Origin: Bryopsis sp. KO-2023
Taxonomy: Eukaryota > Chlorophyta > Ulvophyceae > Bryopsidales > Bryopsidaceae
Reading direction: 5' to 3'
Length of the DNA stretch: 64,000 bases
Assembly: GCA_030272585.1 (NCBI GenBank)
Contig: BSYQ01000016.1
Location: forward strand, 1,302,001-1,366,000
Within the stretch, counting starts at the first letter, position 1. Each line of letters starts with the position of its first letter. The notes beneath the pieces were generated by a model, which had not been told where the DNA came from, ran no database searches, and saw nothing but the letters and a program-made list of their open reading frames with translations. The translations under genes and the position numbers were made by a program. This document shows, piece by piece, positions 40,083-53,392 of the stretch.

Positions 40083-41741
40083 GTTGCCCCCGCCGGATTT
40101 CCTGAGACATCCCTGATCTCGGTACTGATCGGCCCCAATCGTGCTTGATTGGCGAGTTCGGAAGGGATCGCATGTTTTCATGATGGTATGAGGGCAACAC
40201 GTTTGAATGCCTCCGTCGAGGGCTTTTGTACTCGTTCATCAAGCACATCCATACCTCCAAATCGAAAATAATCAAGTTGCCCCCGCCGGATTTCCTGAGA
40301 CATCCCTGATCTCGGTACTGATCGGCCCCAATCGTGCTTGATTGGCGAGTTCGGAAGGGATCGCATGTTTTCACGATGGTATGAGGGCAACACGTTTGAA
40401 TGCCTCCGTCGAGGGCTTTTGTACTCGTCCATCAAGCACATCCAAACCTCCAAATCAAAAATAATCAAGTTGCCCCCGCCGGATTTCCTGAGACATCCCT
40501 GATCTCGGTACTGATCGGCCCCAATCGTGCTTGATTGGCGAGTTCGGAAGGGATCGCATGTTTTCACGATGGTATGAGGGCAACACGTTTGAATGCCTCC
40601 ATCGAGGGCTTTTGTACTCGTCCATCAAGCACATCCATACCTCCAAATCAAAAATAATCAAGTTGCCCCCGCCGGATTTCCTGAGACATCCCTGATCTCG
40701 GTACTGATCGGCCCCAATCGTGCTTGATTGGCGAGTTCGGAAGGGATCGCATGTTTTCACGATGGTATGAGGGCAACACGTTTGAATGCCTCCGTCGAGG
40801 GCTTTTGTACTCGTCCATCAATCACATCCAAACCTCCAAATCAAAAATAATCAAGTTGCCCCCGCCGGATTTCCTGAGACATCCCTGATCTCGGTACTGA
40901 TCGGCCCCAATCGTGCTTGATTGGCGAGTTCGGAAGGGATCGCATGTTTTCACGATGGTATGAGGGCAACACGTTTGAATGCCTCCGTCGAGGGCTTTTG
41001 TACTCGTCCATCAAGCACATCCAAACCTCCAAATCAAAAATAATCAAGTTGCCCCCGCCGGATTTCCTGAGACATCCCTGATCTCGGTACTGATCGGCCC
41101 CAATCGTGCTTGATTGGCGAGTTCGGAAGGGATCGCATGTTTTCACGATGGTATGAGGGCAACACGTTTGAATGCCTCCGTCGAGGGCTTTTGTACTCGT
41201 CCATCAAGCACATCCATACCTCCAAATGGAAAACGATCAAGTTGCCCCGCCGGATTTCCTGAGACATCCCTGATCTCGGTACTGATCGGCCCCAATCGTG
41301 CTTGATTGGCGAGTTCGGAAGGGATCGCATGTTTTCACGATGGTATGAGGGCAACACGTTTGAATGCCTCCGTCGAGGGCTTTTGTACTCGTCCATCAAT
41401 CACATCCAAACCTCCAAATCAAAAATAATCAAGTTGCCCCCGCCGGATTTCCTGAGACATCCCTGATCTCGGTACTGATCGGCCCCAATCGTGCTTGATT
41501 GGCGAGTTCGGAAGGGATCGCATGTTTTCACGATGGTATGAGGGCAACACGTTTGAATGCCTCCGTCGAGGGCTTTTGTACTCGTCCATCAAGCACATCC
41601 ATACCTCCAAATCCAAAAAAATCAAGTTGCCCCCGCCGGATTTCCTGAGACATCCCTGATCTCGGTACTGATCGGCCCCAATCGTGCTTGATTGGCGAGT
41701 TCGGAAGGGATCGCATGTTTTCACGATGGTATGAGGGCAAC
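40083..41741 (-). rRNA. 5S rRNA: 5S rRNA cluster 10: nine genes
   Basis: The genes start at 40083, 40276, 40469, 40662, 40855, 41048, 41241 (115 bp), 41433 and 41626. The order is that of cluster 9 plus one more gene with a T7 terminator at the right end. The spacer before 41241 has a private change (AAATGGAAAA). Confidence 0.92.
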
Positions 41742-43007
41742 ACGTTTGCATGCCTCCGTCGGGGGCTTTCGTAGCCGTTTCTCGGGCTCGCAAGCAATTA
41801 GTCTTTCAATGATTCGTGCTTTTCTTGTTGAATCGTTTTTTAAGGATGGAATTGACAATGCATTAAAACGTTATACTTTTGGGTCCCTTGAATTCGAGCT
41901 GATTGGAGGGATTGTCCTTTTTGGGTTTAGGTTTGGCGACGTGGTTTGACTTCTCACGAGTGGCTGAGTGTGCGCCAGTGAGGGCGAGCGTCTGGGTGAG
42001 TGTGGCACGTGGGTGGGTGAAATTGTGCGGGTCAGCACGTGGGGGAGCGTGCGACGGGGACAGAGTGGAAGGGTGGGCGTGTGTGGGCGTGTGGTGGGTG
42101 AGTCAGCGCGCGGGCGAGCGCGTCAGTGCTGCAACGAAAGGACTTGGGAGGAGTTGCGTTTCTTTTTTTGTGTGTGTGGCAACGGAGTGCTCCGATCGTG
42201 GGGTGCTGGTGGGCCACCAGTGGTGGCGTTCCTGGGTTCAAGCGCGCCCTTGGTGGATGATCCGATCAGGTAATTTGGGATTATCGACGTGATCTTTCTC
42301 GGGAGAAAAAAGGGAGAGAGGGTTGGAAAAAAAACGGCCAAGCGAGAAGGGGACAAAAAAAAAGAGGGAGGAAAAAAGGAAGAGAAAGGTCCAAAGAAAA
42401 GTTTTCGATTCCAAAGGGAAGAAACAACTCTTTCGGAATAATAGAATAAACGAGAAAAAAAAAAAAAAAAAATTTTTTTTGGAGAGGAACGAAAGAGAAG
42501 AAAAAACGAACGAAAAAAAAGGTACCGAAAAAAACAGACGGAAACAACATGTTTTTTTTCATAGAAAAAGAAAATGGGTACAAAAAATTGTTTCAAAAAC
42601 CAGAAAGTTTGATTAAAAAGAAGAAGAAAATCGATCTCTTCGATAAAACACGAAAAAAAGTTGGAAACTTCAAAGAAACACAAAAACCCATGAAAAACGA
42701 GCAACTCTTTTTACACGACAATCCGGGAAACAAAATCGTAATTTATCCCTAGTACATCGAAAGCTCAACACCCGAAAGTCGCAACGATGAAAAACCTCGA
42801 AACCACTCCTGACGACCACCGAACACCCTTCGCAATTCTTGGGGCAACCTCGTTCCCGCGCGCGAGGGCACTTGCGTTCCGTGGCTTCCCGCTACCTTCC
42901 AAACTCTACAACGCTCCGTAACTTTCCGATCGTTGCTCCGTTGGATTCGCGGCACGGACCGTCCCAATCCGTATCGAAAATTCCTTCCCTCTTTACGTCC
43001 TCCACCT
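41742..43007. repeat. Array spacer 10
   Basis: It is a 1,266-bp spacer with A18T8. No gene is supported. Confidence 0.9.
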
Positions 43008-43079
43008 TCCGTCGTAGTCTAGGTGGTCAGGACATGTGGCTCTCACCCACAAGACCCGGGTTCGAGTCCCGGCGACGGA
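43008..43079 (+). tRNA. trnE-CUC: tRNA-Glu (CUC), unit 11
   Basis: It is identical by eye to the unit 1 copy. Confidence 0.97.
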
Positions 43080-43137
43080 AAGGGTCTTTCTTTCGGAGGA
43101 GCTCAAGTACCCACGTATCGACCGATAGTCGTTTGAT

Positions 43138-43208
43138 GCGTTGTCCGGGAGTCGAACCCGGGTCCCTTGCTTGGAAGGCAAGTATCCTAACCGTTGGACT
43201 AACAACGC
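43138..43208 (-). tRNA. trnG-UCC: tRNA-Gly (UCC), unit 11
   Basis: It is identical by eye to the unit 1 copy, with the older CGTATCGACC flank, as in unit 9. Confidence 0.97.
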
Positions 43209-43281
43209 CACGTAGTGGGGGAGAAAATCCACTTGCGAAACCAAGCACGGACCGTTTTCGGAGAAAAACGAAAACGATCAA

Positions 43282-44747
43282 GTTGCCCCCGCCGGATTTC
43301 CTGAGACATCCCTGATCTCGGTACTGATCGGCCCCAATCGTGCTTGATTGGCGAGTTCGGAAGGGATCGCATGTTTTCATGATGGTATGAGGGCAACACG
43401 TTTGAATGCCTCCGTCGAGGGCTTTTGTACTCGTTCATCAAGCACATCCATACCTCCAAATCGAAAATAATCAAGTTGCCCCCGCCGGATTTCCTGAGAC
43501 ATCCCTGATCTCGGTACTGATCGGCCCCAATCGTGCTTGATTGGCGAGTTCGGAAGGGATCGCATGTTTTCACGATGGTATGAGGGCAACACGTTTGAAT
43601 GCCTCCGTCGAGGGCTTTTGTACTCGTCCATCAAGCACATCCAAACCTCCAAATCAAAAATAATCAAGTTGCCCCCGCCGGATTTCCTGAGACATCCCTG
43701 ATCTCGGTACTGATCGGCCCCAATCGTGCTTGATTGGCGAGTTCGGAAGGGATCGCATGTTTTCACGATGGTATGAGGGCAACACGTTTGAATGCCTCCA
43801 TCGAGGGCTTTTGTACTCGTCCATCAAGCACATCCATACCTCCAAATCAAAAATAATCAAGTTGCCCCCGCCGGATTTCCTGAGACATCCCTGATCTCGG
43901 TACTGATCGGCCCCAATCGTGCTTGATTGGCGAGTTCGGAAGGGATCGCATGTTTTCACGATGGTATGAGGGCAACACGTTTGAATGCCTCCGTCGAGGG
44001 CTTTTGTACTCGTCCATCAATCACATCCAAACCTCCAAATCAAAAATAATCAAGTTGCCCCCGCCGGATTTCCTGAGACATCCCTGATCTCGGTACTGAT
44101 CGGCCCCAATCGTGCTTGATTGGCGAGTTCGGAAGGGATCGCATGTTTTCACGATGGTATGAGGGCAACACGTTTGAATGCCTCCGTCGAGGGCTTTTGT
44201 ACTCGTCCATCAAGCACATCCAAACCTCCAAATCAAAAATAATCAAGTTGCCCCCGCCGGATTTCCTGAGACATCCCTGATCTCGGTACTGATCGGCCCC
44301 AATCGTGCTTGATTGGCGAGTTCGGAAGGGATCGCATGTTTTCACGATGGTATGAGGGCAACACGTTTGAATGCCTCCGTCGAGGGCTTTTGTACTCGTC
44401 CATCAAGCACATCCATACCTCCAAATCGAAAACGATCAAGTTGCCCCGCCGGATTTCCTGAGACATCCCTGATCTCGGTACTGATCGGCCCCAATCGTGC
44501 TTGATTGGCGAGTTCGGAAGGGATCGCATGTTTTCACGATGGTATGAGGGCAACACGTTTGAATGCCTCCGTCGAGGGCTTTTGTACTCGTCCATCAATC
44601 ACATCCAAACCTCCAAATCAAAAATAATCAAGTTGCCCCCGCCGGATTTCCTGAGACATCCCTGATCTCGGTACTGATCGGCCCCAATCGTGCTTGATTG
44701 GCGAGTTCAGAAGGGATCGCATGTTTTCACGATGGTATGAGGGCAAC
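43282..44747 (-). rRNA. 5S rRNA: 5S rRNA cluster 11: eight genes
   Basis: The genes start at 43282, 43475, 43668, 43861, 44054, 44247, 44440 (115 bp) and 44632. It repeats the special features of cluster 9, including the change next to GAACUC in the last gene. Confidence 0.92.
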
Positions 44748-46020
44748 ACGTTTGTATGCCTCCGTCGGGGGCTTTCGTAGCCGTTTCTCGGGCTCGCAAG
44801 CAATTAGTCTTTCAATGATTCGTGCTTTTCTTGTTGAATCGTTTTTTAAGGATGGAATTGACAATGCATTAAAACGTTATACTTTTGGGTCCCTTGAATT
44901 CGAGCTGATTGGAGGGATTGTCCTTTTTGGGTTTAGGTTTGGCGACGTGGTTTGACTTCTCACGAGTGGCTGAGTGTGCGCCAGTGAGGGCGAGCGTCTG
45001 GGTGAGTGTGGCACGTGGGTGGGTGAAATTGTGCGGGTCAGCACGTGGGGGAGCGTGCGACGGGGACAGAGTGGAAGGGTGGGCGTGTGTGGGCGTGTGG
45101 TGGGTGAGTCAGCGCGCGGGCGAGCGCGTCAGTGCTGCAACGAAAGGACTTGGGAGGAGTTGCGTTTCCTTTTTATGTGTGTGTGGCAACGGAGTGCTCC
45201 GATCGTGGGGTGCTGGTGGGCCACCAGTGGTGGCGTTCCTGGGTTCAAGCGCGCCCTTGGTGGATGATCCGATCAGGTAATTTGGGATTATCGACGTGAT
45301 CTTTCTCGGGAGAAAAAAGGGAGAGAGGGTTGGAAAAAAAACGGCCAAGCGAGAAGGGGACAAAAAAAAAGAGGGAGGAAAAAAGGAAGAGAAAGGTCCA
45401 AAGAAAAGTTTTCGATTCCAAAGGGAAGAAACAACTCTTTCGGAATAATAGAATAAACGAGAAAAAAAAAAAAAAAAAAAAAAAATTTTTTTTGGAGAGG
45501 AACGAAAGAGAAGAAAAAACGAACGAAAAAAAAGGTACCGAAAAAAACAGACGGAAACAACATGTTTTTTTTCATAGAAAAAGAAAATGGGTACAAAAAA
45601 TTGTTTCAAAAACCAGAAAGTTTGATTAAAAAGAAGAAGAAAATCGATCTCTTCGATAAAACACGAAAAAAAGTTGGAAACTTCAAAGAAACACAAAAAC
45701 CCATGAAAAACGAGCAACTCTTTTTACACGACAATCCGGGAAACAAAATCGTAATTTATCCCTAGTACATCGAAAGCTCAACACCCGAAAGTCGCAACGA
45801 TGAAAAACCTCGAAACCACTCCTGACGACCACCGAACACCCTTCGCAATTCTTGGGGCAACCTCGTTCCCGCGCGCGAGGGCACTTGCGTTCCGTGGCTT
45901 CCCGCTACCTTCCAAACTCTACAACGCTCCGTAACTTTCCGATCGTTGCTCCGTTGGATTCGCGGCACGGACCGTCCCAATCCGTATCGAAAATTCCTTC
46001 CCTCTTTACGTCCTCCACCT
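44748..46020. repeat. Array spacer 11
   Basis: It is a 1,273-bp spacer with A24T8 and the CCTTTTTATG variant shared only with spacer 9. No gene is supported. Confidence 0.9.
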
Positions 46021-46092
46021 TCCGTCGTAGTCTAGGTGGTCAGGACATGTGGCTCTCACCCACAAGACCCGGGTTCGAGTCCCGGCGACGGA
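46021..46092 (+). tRNA. trnE-CUC: tRNA-Glu (CUC), unit 12
   Basis: It is identical by eye to the unit 1 copy; the acceptor mismatch of unit 10 is not shared. Confidence 0.97.
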
Positions 46093-46150
46093 AAGGGTCT
46101 TTCTTTCGGAGGAGCTCAAGTACCCACGTATTGACCGATAGTCGTTTGAT

Positions 46151-46221
46151 GCGTTGTCCGGGAGTCGAACCCGGGTCCCTTGCTTGGAAGGCAAGTATCC
46201 TAACCGTTGGACTAACAACGC
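46151..46221 (-). tRNA. trnG-UCC: tRNA-Gly (UCC), unit 12
   Basis: The tRNA is unchanged, with the CGTATTGACC flank. Confidence 0.97.
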
Positions 46222-46294
46222 CACGTAGTGGGGGAGAAAATCCACTTGCGAAACCAAGCACGGACCGTTTTCGGAGAAAAACGAAAACGATCAA

Positions 46295-47953
46295 GTTGCC
46301 CCCGCCGGATTTCCTGAGACATCCCTGATCTCGGTACTGATCGGCCCCAATCGTGCTTGATTGGCGAGTTCGGAAGGGATCGCATGTTTTCATGATGGTA
46401 TGAGGGCAACACGTTTGAATGCCTCCGTCGAGGGCTTTTGTACTCGTTCATCAAGCACATCCATACCTCCAAATCGAAAATAATCAAGTTGCCCCCGCCG
46501 GATTTCCTGAGACATCCCTGATCTCGGTACTGATCGGCCCCAATCGTGCTTGATTGGCGAGTTCGGAAGGGATCGCATGTTTTCACGATGGTATGAGGGC
46601 AACACGTTTGAATGCCTCCGTCGAGGGCTTTTGTACTCGTCCATCAAGCACATCCAAACCTCCAAATCAAAAATAATCAAGTTGCCCCCGCCGGATTTCC
46701 TGAGACATCCCTGATCTCGGTACTGATCGGCCCCAATCGTGCTTGATTGGCGAGTTCGGAAGGGATCGCATGTTTTCACGATGGTATGAGGGCAACACGT
46801 TTGAATGCCTCCATCGAGGGCTTTTGTACTCGTCCATCAAGCACATCCATACCTCCAAATCAAAAATAATCAAGTTGCCCCCGCCGGATTTCCTGAGACA
46901 TCCCTGATCTCGGTACTGATCGGCCCCAATCGTGCTTGATTGGCGAGTTCGGAAGGGATCGCATGTTTTCACGATGGTATGAGGGCAACACGTTTGAATG
47001 CCTCCGTCGAGGGCTTTTGTACTCGTCCATCAATCACATCCAAACCTCCAAATCAAAAATAATCAAGTTGCCCCCGCCGGATTTCCTGAGACATCCCTGA
47101 TCTCGGTACTGATCGGCCCCAATCGTGCTTGATTGGCGAGTTCGGAAGGGATCGCATGTTTTCACGATGGTATGAGGGCAACACGTTTGAATGCCTCCGT
47201 CGAGGGCTTTTGTACTCGTCCATCAAGCACATCCAAACCTCCAAATCAAAAATAATCAAGTTGCCCCCGCCGGATTTCCTGAGACATCCCTGATCTCGGT
47301 ACTGATCGGCCCCAATCGTGCTTGATTGGCGAGTTCGGAAGGGATCGCATGTTTTCACGATGGTATGAGGGCAACACGTTTGAATGCCTCCGTCGAGGGC
47401 TTTTGTACTCGTCCATCAAGCACATCCATACCTCCAAATCGAAAACGATCAAGTTGCCCCGCCGGATTTCCTGAGACATCCCTGATCTCGGTACTGATCG
47501 GCCCCAATCGTGCTTGATTGGCGAGTTCGGAAGGGATCGCATGTTTTCACGATGGTATGAGGGCAACACGTTTGAATGCCTCCGTCGAGGGCTTTTGTAC
47601 TCGTCCATCAATCACATCCAAACCTCCAAATCAAAAATAATCAAGTTGCCCCCGCCGGATTTCCTGAGACATCCCTGATCTCGGTACTGATCGGCCCCAA
47701 TCGTGCTTGATTGGCGAGTTCGGAAGGGATCGCATGTTTTCACGATGGTATGAGGGCAACACGTTTGAATGCCTCCGTCGAGGGCTTTTGTACTCGTCCA
47801 TCAAGCACATCCATACCTCCAAATCCAAAAAAATCAAGTTGCCCCCGCCGGATTTCCTGAGACATCCCTGATCTCGGTACTGATCGGCCCCAATCGTGCT
47901 TGATTGGCGAGTTCGGAAGGGATCGCATGTTTTCACGATGGTATGAGGGCAAC
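46295..47953 (-). rRNA. 5S rRNA: 5S rRNA cluster 12: nine genes
   Basis: The genes start at 46295, 46488, 46681, 46874, 47067, 47260, 47453 (115 bp), 47645 and 47838, in the same order as cluster 10. Confidence 0.92.
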
Positions 47954-49224
47954 ACGTTTGCATGCCTCCGTCGGGGGCTTTCGTAGCCGTTTCTCGGGCT
48001 CGCAAGCAATTAGTCTTTCAATGATTCGTGCTTTTCTTGTTGAATCGTTTTTTAAGGATGGAATTGACAATGCATTAAAACGTTATACTTTTGGGTCCCT
48101 TGAATTCGAGCTGATTGGAGGGATTGTCCTTTTTGGGTTTAGGTTTGGCGACGTGGTTTGACTTCTCACGAGTGGCTGAGTGTGCGCCAGTGAGGGCGAG
48201 CGTCTGGGTGAGTGTGGCACGTGGGTGGGTGAAATTGTGCGGGTCAGCACGTGGGGGAGCGTGCGACGGGGACAGAGTGGAAGGGTGGGCGTGTGTGGGC
48301 GTGTGGTGGGTGAGTCAGCGCGCGGGCGAGCGCGTCAGTGCTGCAACGAAAGGACTTGGGAGGAGTTGCGTTTCTTTTTTTGTGTGTGTGGCAACGGAGT
48401 GCTCCGATCGTGGGGTGCTGGTGGGCCACCAGTGGTGGCGTTCCTGGGTTCAAGCGCGCCCTTGGTGGATGATCCGATCAGGTAATTTGGGATTATCGAC
48501 GTGATCTTTCTCGGGAGAAAAAAGGGAGAGAGGGTTGGAAAAAAAACGGCCAAGCGAGAAGGGGACAAAAAAAAAGAGGGAGGAAAAAAGGAAGAGAAAG
48601 GTCCAAAGAAAAGTTTTCGATTCCAAAGGGAAGAAACAACTCTTTCGGAATAATAGAATAAACGAGAAAAAAAAAAAAAAAAAAAAAAAATTTTTTTGGA
48701 GAGGAACGAAAGAGAAGAAAAAACGAACGAAAAAAAAGGTACCGAAAAAAACAGACGGAAACAACATGTTTTTTTTCATAGAAAAAGAAAATGGGTACAA
48801 AAAATTGTTTCAAAAACCAGAAAGTTTGATTAAAAAGAAGAAGAAAATCGATCTCTTCGATAAAACACGAAAAAAAGTTGGAAACTTCAAAGAAACACAA
48901 AAACCCATGAAAAACGAGCAACTCTTTTTACACGACAATCCGGGAAACAAAATCGTAATTTATCCCTAGTACATCGAAAGCTCAACACCCGAAAGTCGCA
49001 ACGATGAAAAACCTCGAAACCACTCCTGACGACCACCGAACACCCTTCGCAATTCTTGGGGCAACCTCGTTCCCGCGCGCGAGGGCACTTGCGTTCCGTG
49101 GCTTCCCGCTACCTTCCAAACTCTACAACGCTCCGTAACTTTCCGATCGTTGCTCCGTTGGATTCGCGGCACGGACCGTCCCAATCCGTATCGAAAATTC
49201 CTTCCCTCTTTACGTCCTCCACCT
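47954..49224. repeat. Array spacer 12
   Basis: It is a 1,271-bp spacer with A24T7. No gene is supported. Confidence 0.9.
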
Positions 49225-49296
49225 TCCGTCGTAGTCTAGGTGGTCAGGACATGTGGCTCTCACCCACAAGACCCGGGTTCGAGTCCCGGCGACGGA
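49225..49296 (+). tRNA. trnE-CUC: tRNA-Glu (CUC), unit 13
   Basis: It is identical by eye to the unit 1 copy. Confidence 0.97.
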
Positions 49297-49354
49297 AAGG
49301 GTCTTTCTTTCGGAGGAGCTCAAGTACCCACGTATTGACCGATAGTCGTTTGAT

Positions 49355-49425
49355 GCGTTGTCCGGGAGTCGAACCCGGGTCCCTTGCTTGGAAGGCAAGT
49401 ATCCTAACCGTTGGACTAACAACGC
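49355..49425 (-). tRNA. trnG-UCC: tRNA-Gly (UCC), unit 13
   Basis: It is identical by eye to the unit 1 copy. Confidence 0.97.
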
Positions 49426-49498
49426 CACGTAGTGGGGGAGAAAATCCACTTGCGAAACCAAGCACGGACCGTTTTCGGAGAAAAACGAAAACGATCAA

Positions 49499-51157
49499 GT
49501 TGCCCCCGCCGGATTTCCTGAGACATCCCTGATCTCGGTACTGATCGGCCCCAATCGTGCTTGATTGGCGAGTTCGGAAGGGATCGCATGTTTTCATGAT
49601 GGTATGAGGGCAACACGTTTGAATGCCTCCGTCGAGGGCTTTTGTACTCGTTCATCAAGCACATCCATACCTCCAAATCGAAAATAATCAAGTTGCCCCC
49701 GCCGGATTTCCTGAGACATCCCTGATCTCGGTACTGATCGGCCCCAATCGTGCTTGATTGGCGAGTTCGGAAGGGATCGCATGTTTTCACGATGGTATGA
49801 GGGCAACACGTTTGAATGCCTCCGTCGAGGGCTTTTGTACTCGTCCATCAAGCACATCCAAACCTCCAAATCAAAAATAATCAAGTTGCCCCCGCCGGAT
49901 TTCCTGAGACATCCCTGATCTCGGTACTGATCGGCCCCAATCGTGCTTGATTGGCGAGTTCGGAAGGGATCGCATGTTTTCACGATGGTATGAGGGCAAC
50001 ACGTTTGAATGCCTCCATCGAGGGCTTTTGTACTCGTCCATCAAGCACATCCATACCTCCAAATCAAAAATAATCAAGTTGCCCCCGCCGGATTTCCTGA
50101 GACATCCCTGATCTCGGTACTGATCGGCCCCAATCGTGCTTGATTGGCGAGTTCGGAAGGGATCGCATGTTTTCACGATGGTATGAGGGCAACACGTTTG
50201 AATGCCTCCGTCGAGGGCTTTTGTACTCGTCCATCAATCACATCCAAACCTCCAAATCAAAAATAATCAAGTTGCCCCCGCCGGATTTCCTGAGACATCC
50301 CTGATCTCGGTACTGATCGGCCCCAATCGTGCTTGATTGGCGAGTTCGGAAGGGATCGCATGTTTTCACGATGGTATGAGGGCAACACGTTTGAATGCCT
50401 CCGTCGAGGGCTTTTGTACTCGTCCATCAAGCACATCCAAACCTCCAAATCAAAAATAATCAAGTTGCCCCCGCCGGATTTCCTGAGACATCCCTGATCT
50501 CGGTACTGATCGGCCCCAATCGTGCTTGATTGGCGAGTTCGGAAGGGATCGCATGTTTTCACGATGGTATGAGGGCAACACGTTTGAATGCCTCCGTCGA
50601 GGGCTTTTGTACTCGTCCATCAAGCACATCCATACCTCCAAATCGAAAACGATCAAGTTGCCCCGCCGGATTTCCTGAGACATCCCTGATCTCGGTACTG
50701 ATCGGCCCCAATCGTGCTTGATTGGCGAGTTCGGAAGGGATCGCATGTTTTCACGATGGTATGAGGGCAACACGTTTGAATGCCTCCGTCGAGGGCTTTT
50801 GTACTCGTCCATCAATCACATCCAAACCTCCAAATCAAAAATAATCAAGTTGCCCCCGCCGGATTTCCTGAGACATCCCTGATCTCGGTACTGATCGGCC
50901 CCAATCGTGCTTGATTGGCGAGTTCGGAAGGGATCGCATGTTTTCACGATGGTATGAGGGCAACACGTTTGAATGCCTCCGTCGAGGGCTTTTGTACTCG
51001 TCCATCAAGCACATCCATACCTCCAAATCCAAAAAAATCAAGTTGCCCCCGCCGGATTTCCTGAGACATCCCTGATCTCGGTACTGATCGGCCCCAATCG
51101 TGCTTGATTGGCGAGTTCGGAAGGGATCGCATGTTTTCACGATGGTATGAGGGCAAC
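49499..51157 (-). rRNA. 5S rRNA: 5S rRNA cluster 13: nine genes
   Basis: The genes start at 49499, 49692, 49885, 50078, 50271, 50464, 50657 (115 bp), 50849 and 51042. It is the last long cluster before the four-gene block. Confidence 0.92.
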
Positions 51158-52423
51158 ACGTTTGCATGCCTCCGTCGGGGGCTTTCGTAGCCGTTTCTCG
51201 GGCTCGCAAGCAATTAGTCTTTCAATGATTCGTGCTTTTCTTGTTGAATCGTTTTTTAAGGATGGAATTGACAATGCATTAAAACGTTATACTTTTGGGT
51301 CCCTTGAATTCGAGCTGATTGGAGGGATTGTCCTTTTTGGGTTTAGGTTTGGCGACGTGGTTTGACTTCTCACGAGTGGCTGAGTGTGCGCCAGTGAGGG
51401 CGAGCGTCTGGGTGAGTGTGGCACGTGGGTGGGTGAAATTGTGCGGGTCAGCACGTGGGGGAGCGTGCGACGGGGACAGAGTGGAAGGGTGGGCGTGTGT
51501 GGGCGTGTGGTGGGTGAGTCAGCGCGCGGGCGAGCGCGTCAGTGCTGCAACGAAAGGACTTGGGAGGAGTTGCGTTTCTTTTTTTGTGTGTGTGGCAACG
51601 GAGTGCTCCGATCGTGGGGTGCTGGTGGGCCACCAGTGGTGGCGTTCCTGGGTTCAAGCGCGCCCTTGGTGGATGATCCGATCAGGTAATTTGGGATTAT
51701 CGACGTGATCTTTCTCGGGAGAAAAAAGGGAGAGAGGGTTGGAAAAAAAACGGCCAAGCGAGAAGGGGACAAAAAAAAAGAGGGAGGAAAAAAGGAAGAG
51801 AAAGGTCCAAAGAAAAGTTTTCGATTCCAAAGGGAAGAAACAACTCTTTCGGAATAATAGAATAAACGAGAAAAAAAAAAAAAAAAAATTTTTTTTGGAG
51901 AGGAACGAAAGAGAAGAAAAAACGAACGAAAAAAAAGGTACCGAAAAAAACAGACGGAAACAACATGTTTTTTTTCATAGAAAAAGAAAATGGGTACAAA
52001 AAATTGTTTCAAAAACCAGAAAGTTTGATTAAAAAGAAGAAGAAAATCGATCTCTTCGATAAAACACGAAAAAAAGTTGGAAACTTCAAAGAAACACAAA
52101 AACCCATGAAAAACGAGCAACTCTTTTTACACGACAATCCGGGAAACAAAATCGTAATTTATCCCTAGTACATCGAAAGCTCAACACCCGAAAGTCGCAA
52201 CGATGAAAAACCTCGAAACCACTCCTGACGACCACCGAACACCCTTCGCAATTCTTGGGGCAACCTCGTTCCCGCGCGCGAGGGCACTTGCGTTCCGTGG
52301 CTTCCCGCTACCTTCCAAACTCTACAACGCTCCGTAACTTTCCGATCGTTGCTCCGTTGGATTCGCGGCACGGACCGTCCCAATCCGTATCGAAAATTCC
52401 TTCCCTCTTTACGTCCTCCACCT
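51158..52423. repeat. Array spacer 13
   Basis: It is a 1,266-bp spacer with A18T8. No gene is supported. Confidence 0.9.
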
Positions 52424-52495
52424 TCCGTCGTAGTCTAGGTGGTCAGGACATGTGGCTCTCACCCACAAGACCCGGGTTCGAGTCCCGGCGACGGA
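52424..52495 (+). tRNA. trnE-CUC: tRNA-Glu (CUC), unit 14
   Basis: It is identical by eye to the unit 1 copy. Confidence 0.97.
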
Positions 52496-52553
52496 AAGGG
52501 TCTTTCTTTCGGAGGAGCTCAAGTACCCACGTATTGACCGATAGTCGTTTGAT

Positions 52554-52624
52554 GCGTTGTCCGGGAGTCGAACCCGGGTCCCTTGCTTGGAAGGCAAGTA
52601 TCCTAACCGTTGGACTAACAACGC
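52554..52624 (-). tRNA. trnG-UCC: tRNA-Gly (UCC), unit 14
   Basis: It is identical by eye to the unit 1 copy. Confidence 0.97.
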
Positions 52625-52697
52625 CACGTAGTGGGGGAGAAAATCCACTTGCGAAACCAAGCACGGACCGTTTTCGGAGAAAAACGAAAACGATCAA

Positions 52698-53392
52698 GTT
52701 GCCCCCGCCGGATTTCCTGAGACATCCCTGATCTCGGTACTGATCGGCCCCAATCGTGCTTGATTGGCGAGTTCGGAAGGGATCGCATGTTTTCATGATG
52801 GTATGAGGGCAACACGTTTGAATGCCTCCGTCGAGGGCTTTTGTACTCGTTCATCAAGCACATCCATACCTCCAAATCGAAAATAATCAAGTTGCCCCCG
52901 CCGGATTTCCTGAGACATCCCTGATCTCGGTACTGATCGGCCCCAATCGTGCTTGATTGGCGAGTTCGGAAGGGATCGCATGTTTTCACGATGGTATGAG
53001 GGCAACACGTTTGAATGCCTCCGTCGAGGGCTTTTGTACTCGTCCATCAAGCACATCCAAACCTCCAAATCAAAAATAATCAAGTTGCCCCCGCCGGATT
53101 TCCTGAGACATCCCTGATCTCGGTACTGATCGGCCCCAATCGTGCTTGATTGGCGAGTTCGGAAGGGATCGCATGTTTTCACGATGGTATGAGGGCAACA
53201 CGTTTGAATGCCTCCGTCGAGGGCTTTTGTACTCGTCCATCAAGCACATCCATACCTCCAAATCCAAAAAAATCAAGTTGCCCCCGCCGGATTTCCTGAG
53301 ACATCCCTGATCTCGGTACTGATCGGCCCCAATCGTGCTTGATTGGCGAGTTCGGAAGGGATCGCATGTTTTCACGATGGTATGAGGGCAAC
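52698..53392 (-). rRNA. 5S rRNA: 5S rRNA cluster 14: four genes
   Basis: The genes start at 52698, 52891, 53084 and 53277. This is the minimal cluster, keeping only the three basic spacer types, from the tRNA-proximal copy to the T7-terminated rightmost copy. Confidence 0.93.
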
